The notes below the pieces were generated by a model, which was not told where the DNA came from, searched no databases, and saw nothing but the letters and a program-made list of their open reading frames with translations. From positions 2,480,001-2,544,000 of the forward strand of contig JAWQUS010000030.1 of NCBI GenBank assembly GCA_036365455.1: a DNA stretch of 64,000 nucleotides, in the 5' to 3' direction. The DNA comes from Macrosoma leucophasiata. Lineage: Eukaryota; Arthropoda; Insecta; Lepidoptera; Hedylidae. This document shows, one piece after another, positions 60,324 to 64,000 of the stretch. Each line of letters begins with the position of its first letter. Positions within the stretch are counted from its first letter, which is position 1. The position numbers were made by a program, and so were the translations under genes.

Positions 60324-60612
60324 ACTATTGGTAGAGTTATAGTTCAGGAGCTAGAGAGCATAGGCATCATCGCATTACTTTTTTTTATGTAATGGAAGTG
60401 ACAAACCAGCATCCAGTTCACATTGATGTTAAGTGATGACTGCAGCCTACCCACATAAAGACCAAGGTCAAAATGCAGATGCGATACCACTCCTGAGGCC
60501 TAAGGTGTTATCCCCCTGTGCCGGAAATTACAGGGCCGTACATTAAACCTATTTACCTAACCTATCTGCCTCCAAACGGTAATATTCAGCACTATCGTGT
60601 TTCTGTTACTGC
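60324..60612 (+). mobile_element. Old SINE-A interrupted by a younger inverted SINE-A
   Basis: Diverged plus-strand head (60,324-60,378) and continuation (60,547-60,612) enclose a good minus-strand 3' half (60,379-60,546). Confidence 0.6.
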
Positions 60613-60769
60613 TCCAAAATTTTTATTCTACGAAAAGTACAACGCCATCTAGTGGACATATTAAACAATTAAACACACAGAGACAAAACAACTTAATCCT
60701 GAGGGTTTTTGTAGATATCTATAGGTTGTTATAGTCATCTTCAATCCATGTGATGTGTTTGCTACCATA

Positions 60770-61500
60770 TTTAACCGAGTTCAAAAAACCAGAAGGTTCT
60801 CAATTCGGCCGGTATATATATATATTTTTTTTGTATGTACGCCAATTTCGCCGAGGTTTCTGGACCGATTTACGTAATTCTTGTTGTGTTTGATGCGGAA
60901 TAGTTTCGAATTGGTCGCATAAAAATTTTATTCAGGTAGGCCCATTAGTTTTTATTTTATGAGCATTTTTTACTTACTTTCACCTCAAACTAAAGGAATA
61001 AGATTAGACAGCGTGTTTTCATAGCAATGCGTTGAATTCACTGACGTCCTAGATAGTCCTAATGCGCATGACAACAAGTGACAATGACATATTTACTCAT
61101 CGACGACACAACACAGCTTATTTACTCCTTCGTGGATAAATGTATAGAGTTAACAGTCCATGATTACTTCCCCAAAAATCAATATTTTTTTCATTGATTT
61201 CGTATAGTCGTGTAATAATTTTGTATCGACACATCTAAACAGTTTAAATTATGTACCTATCTTATTGTCACAAAGTTAAAAGAGTCAGATTTTACAAATT
61301 TAACAGATGTGAAAATTAATCTTATTGACAATGCAGCAATAAACTAAAAAGTATTAATTAAAAATAACTACATTAAGAAAAACCGACTTCAAATCTAAAG
61401 AGTAAAAAATAATACAGATTCAGTATTAATTATATACTACCTATTATTTATATGTGTTATTTACTAATAGGATTGAAGTCGGTGCCAAGCCAAAATCATT
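60770..61500. repeat. Interspersed repeat with ACCGACTTCAAA ends
   Basis: ACCGAGTTCAAAAAACCAGA at 60,773, a T-run, CTGGACCGATTTACGTAATT, and at 61,381-61,490 ACCGACTTCAAATCT ... TTGAAGTCGGTGCCAAGCC. It may be one element or two facing fragments. Confidence 0.4.
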
Positions 61501-61526
61501 AAAGTAGGCATTTCATTGTATTAAAA

Positions 61527-61623
61527 CGAAACTTCATGCCTGTAATCCCCGAAGGGGTAGGCAGAGGTAAATGCATGCATTCAAGCATACATGCAAAAAC
61601 ACACACGATTCGCGGTCACGTTT
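61527..61623 (-). mobile_element. SINE-D tail third
   Basis: ACTTCATGCCTGTAATCCCC to GATTCGCGGTCACG. Confidence 0.65.
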
Positions 61624-61786
61624 TGTTCATTGTATTAATTTGCTCGTATTCATATGAATAGCATATGAATATCGTCGTCGTCAGACTTTGCTATTGAACA
61701 CACGCTTGTGCCGCATCGGTCTGATTCCAGTTATTCTCAAACTTTTTTACATATTTCTATCAATACGACATTCACTTTGCCTAAAC

Positions 61787-62704
61787 ATGTTTACGTGTGC
61801 AAGCTGTGGAGATCAACATACGGACGGACCCACTTGCAGTATTTGTAGAAAGCAATACGATTTCCCGTGTTCTGGAGTTTCGGAGATAGGCTACAGGAAA
61901 TTAGGCGACAGGAGGAACACTTGGCGCTGCCCGAAGTGCAAGCCAGTCCCAGCGGGTAGCTCACCTCAGCCCACCCAACTAGATAGCATGCAAGAGCAGT
62001 TAAACAAAATTGCGTTTCAACTTACTCCACTAGCAGCCCTTGTCAATGATGTGAAAAGTATTAAGGACGAGATTTCCACCCTAAAGGAGTCTATAGAGAT
62101 GGCGCACCAACTCATCGGAGACTTTTCCGGATCAATAAAAAATCTGGAAAGTCGACTGTGCAATGTTGAAAAAGTAGCTGATGAAGTTCCTGCTCTTCAA
62201 GATAAAATCACGAAATTATTTACAGAGCTTAATGATCGTGATCAGTGGGCCAGAGCAAATAATATTGAAATTCGAGGTATTCCATTAAGGCAGAACGAGA
62301 ACCTCTATGACATTGCACTTAAAATCGGTCAGGTGTGTGACGTCACAATAAAAAAAGAGGAAATAAATTATATCGCTCGTGTACCAACTAGAGTCCCCAA
62401 CACAGACAAACCGATCATAGTCGCCTTCAACAATCGCTACAGGAAGGAGGAATTAATTGCGTCAGCACGTAAGAAAAAAGCCAGTTTATCGGATCTCGGA
62501 TTCACTGACAGAACTGGAAACTACTTCCTGAACGATCACCTCACCCAGCGAAACAAAACATTGTTGAGTAGAGCTAAAATCCTAGCCAAAGAAAAGAACT
62601 TCCAGTATATATGGGTGAAGCATAGCAAAATAATGGCAAGAAAATCGGATACATCGCCTGTATTTTTTATCAGAGAAGAAAACGATTTAAAAAAAATTAC
62701 CTAA
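61787..62704 (+). CDS. LINE-3 ORF1: zinc-finger, coiled-coil, FP25K-like RNA-binding protein
   Basis: About 305 residues from the ATG at 61,787; the frame is open 99 nt further upstream, but that part is hydrophobic and unlike the family. Residues 4-51 are a PHD-like zinc finger with C4, C7, C17, C20, C28, C48 and C51, while the usual His position is Asp/Tyr (YDFPC). Residues about 75-165 are a predicted coiled coil (LNKIAFQLTPLAALVNDVKS onward). Residues about 165-235 hold an RRM-like fold (NNIEIRGIPLRQNENLYDIA, PIIVAFNNRYRK). The C-terminal part has the FP25K-like domain (YFLNDHLTQRNKTLLSRAKI, YIWVKHSKIMARK). It would bind element RNA. The match to a domain first named in baculoviruses reflects LINE ORF1 biology, not a viral gene. 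Confidence 0.85.
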   Translation: MFTCASCGDQHTDGPTCSICRKQYDFPCSGVSEIGYRKLGDRRNTWRCPKCKPVPAGSSPQPTQLDSMQEQLNKIAFQLTPLAALVNDVKSIKDEISTLKESIEMAHQLIGDFSGSIKNLESRLCNVEKVADEVPALQDKITKLFTELNDRDQWARANNIEIRGIPLRQNENLYDIALKIGQVCDVTIKKEEINYIARVPTRVPNTDKPIIVAFNNRYRKEELIASARKKKASLSDLGFTDRTGNYFLNDHLTQRNKTLLSRAKILAKEKNFQYIWVKHSKIMARKSDTSPVFFIREENDLKKIT

Positions 62705-62766
62705 AATCTTTAATATTTTATTATATATTTTTTAATAGTGCCGTTCAATTACATCATGCACAAAGT

Positions 62767-63264
62767 TTGAGAACCGCTTTCAACAACGCAGTCTTTTGTT
62801 CGAGGATCGGTAACCGGTTTGTAAACGTAAGTGCGCTACAATTCATTCTCTTTTCGTATGCAATTGCTTTAGCTAAAGATGCAATAATGACCATATTCGT
62901 GTACGCTTGGTCGAGCTGTAGTTACTGGGCATTTGGAACATGTATCGGGTCTTCGGTCGCTATGCTACACTGTGCAGAGATATTTGTTTTTTCTATACCT
63001 CCTTTAAAAATATTTCATTACATTTTTATATTTCTATTTGCTTTCGTTTATTGCAATTTTGCGCTGTGTTTTAATGCAATTTACGCAATTATTTTTTGCT
63101 TACTTTATATTAACCGTTTTTTAATTTTGATTGAAACTAGGTATTTTGCTGGGTTTCGTGTACATACTATGTGTTCCGCTACGTATTTTTTGTTGTTTAT
63201 TATTCATAAGCTATATAGCTTTACTATTATCATGTTTGATGTTTTCCAATGGCTTCTCAACTAA
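62767..63264 (+). CDS. LINE-3 inter-ORF open frame, hydrophobic, 165 codons (doubtful gene)
   Basis: Starts 62 nt after ORF1 and ends 16 nt inside ORF2. It has several hydrophobic stretches that could be membrane segments (LQFILFSYAIALAK, IFHYIFIFLFAFVYC, AIIFCLLYINRFLILI, FLLFIIHKLYSFTIIMF) and many Cys. It occupies the same place and has the same length as the LINE-1 frame at 4,007-4,501, but I see no clear sequence similarity. It may be an accident of U-rich sequence. Confidence 0.3.
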   Translation: MRTAFNNAVFCSRIGNRFVNVSALQFILFSYAIALAKDAIMTIFVYAWSSCSYWAFGTCIGSSVAMLHCAEIFVFSIPPLKIFHYIFIFLFAFVYCNFALCFNAIYAIIFCLLYINRFLILIETRYFAGFRVHTMCSATYFLLFIIHKLYSFTIIMFDVFQWLLN

Positions 63265-64000
63265 AGCTTTATTACCAAAATGTGAGAGGACTTCGGACTA
63301 AGACTAGTATTTTTAAAAGGAATTTATTACTCAATAATTACGATGTCATAGTTATCACAGAATCTTGGTTGTGGGAAGGTATAAGCGACAGTGAGCTCTT
63401 TGATAGTAGGTATTTAGTTTGGCGGCGTGATCGTAATTACGCTTCCACCAAAGAGTCATATGGTGGTGGAGTATTGATAGCTGTACGCCGCGATTTTAAG
63501 GCCATGCATAGACCAGAGTGGAGCTCATCCGCTGAGGACATTTGGGTCACAGTGAACTGTAACAACAGTAAAGGTAGTCACCGAAAAATCCACCTTTGCT
63601 CACTGTATTTATGCGATGAAAAGCTCGGTTTTCGTTTCAATTCTCAATTAACAAATTTTTCAGACAAATTATCGTATATTTCTGACTCTTGTCCTGAAGA
63701 CACAATTATTGTCATGGGTGATTTTAATATGGGGGATGTTCAGTGGACTTGGGACCATTGTAACATATCTCAGCCTTCGGGTATTAGGGGTGATGCTCAA
63801 ATTTATTTTTTCGACTGTCTTTCGGCTTCTGCCTTAAATCAATATAACAACTGTGCTAATGTCAATGATAGAGTGTTGGATTGGGTTTTGAGTAATGCTG
63901 ATTTAACTTTATGTGCCTCCGACGATCCCTTGGTGCCCGAAGATGCCCATCATAAGTCACTGTTATTTACTATTAATTCCGTTGAATTTAAAACATTAAA
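63249..64000 (+). CDS. LINE-3 ORF2 (start): APE-type endonuclease, truncated by window edge
   Basis: Open from the ATG at 63,249 to the edge, at least 250 residues. Motifs: LYYQNVRGLRTK (catalytic Asn, residue about 10), VIVITESWL (Glu, about 40), YGGGVLIAVRR, LCSLYLC, IVMGDFNMGDVQW (about 157), RVLDWVLSN and AHHKSLLF (the SDH-equivalent, here H-H-K-S). The reverse transcriptase should follow beyond 64,000. The start overlaps the preceding open frame by 16 nt, which again suggests coupled translation. The QNVRGLRTK signature is typical of insect LINE ORF2 proteins. Confidence 0.85.
   Translation, partial: MASQLKLYYQNVRGLRTKTSIFKRNLLLNNYDVIVITESWLWEGISDSELFDSRYLVWRRDRNYASTKESYGGGVLIAVRRDFKAMHRPEWSSSAEDIWVTVNCNNSKGSHRKIHLCSLYLCDEKLGFRFNSQLTNFSDKLSYISDSCPEDTIIVMGDFNMGDVQWTWDHCNISQPSGIRGDAQIYFFDCLSASALNQYNNCANVNDRVLDWVLSNADLTLCASDDPLVPEDAHHKSLLFTINSVEFKTL

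Larger units (their letters stand above)
61680..64000 (+). mobile_element. LINE-3: 5' half of a CR1-like non-LTR retrotransposon
   Basis: Short 5' UTR, ORF1, inter-ORF region and the start of ORF2, cut by the window edge. Both recognised ORFs are open. The 5' limit near 61,680 is estimated from the end of flanking repeats. Confidence 0.75.

Noticed and set aside
61787..62704. Endogenous baculovirus gene (FP25K-like similarity in the three ORF1 proteins)
   Set aside because: Each is followed by a LINE endonuclease/RT ORF on the same strand, so the domain belongs to LINE ORF1 and no other viral gene is present.

Overview
The window looks like a transposon-saturated, gene-poor stretch of an insect nuclear genome, most likely a moth or butterfly. 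This is inferred from the mix seen: non-LTR retrotransposons whose ORF1 carries an FP25K-like C-terminal domain, Helitron-like elements that start TCTATAC and end CTAG after a CG-rich hairpin, tRNA- and 5S-derived SINEs, and AT-rich spacers. I see no bacterial operon, no CRISPR array and no host gene I can name.

Left part (1-13,500). A 3' fragment of a Jockey-like LINE (family LINE-D) is followed by LINE-1 (about 688-5,560, minus strand), with open ORF1 and ORF2, a (CA)n tract inside its 3' UTR and a repetitive T-rich tail. A train of Helitron-like copies (6,290-7,117) leads into a larger one, HelA (7,122-13,244). HelA is split by LINE-2 (7,469-12,331, minus strand), bounded by an 8-bp duplication. 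An uninterrupted inverted HelA relative at 16,819-17,954 gives the empty site. LINE-2 ORF2 has one frameshift between endonuclease and reverse transcriptase.

Middle (13,500-53,000). This part is dominated by one abundant SINE (SINE-A, about 290 bp, around 40 full or partial copies in the window). It also holds tRNA-derived SINE-B and SINE-D, 5S rRNA-derived SINE-C, foldback elements with a tRNA-like core (tFB), several TA-flanked MITEs, a hAT-like MITE family, an RTE fragment, LINE tails, a 15-bp GC-rich minisatellite (35,566-36,480), a large inverted duplication (36.5-38.2 kb) and a 186-190 bp tandem repeat (43.9-44.4 kb).

Right part (53,000-64,000). A hAT-like element with a perfect 8-bp target duplication (53,193-55,602) carries a decayed LINE-D copy and a SINE-C. 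More SINEs follow, then an RTE 3' end with a 14-bp duplication (59,681-60,264). The 5' half of LINE-3 (plus strand) closes the window, with open ORF1 and an ORF2 that runs past the edge.

How the parts relate: the 3' tail of SINE-A resembles that of LINE-D, and the 3' tail of SINE-D resembles that of the RTE element, so the window appears to hold two SINE/LINE partnerships. LINE-1 and LINE-3 both have a 164-165 codon hydrophobic open frame between ORF1 and ORF2 that overlaps the ORF2 start by 13-16 nt. All family assignments were made by eye without a database; boundaries are good to a few bases where a target duplication is quoted and to about 10-20 bases elsewhere.
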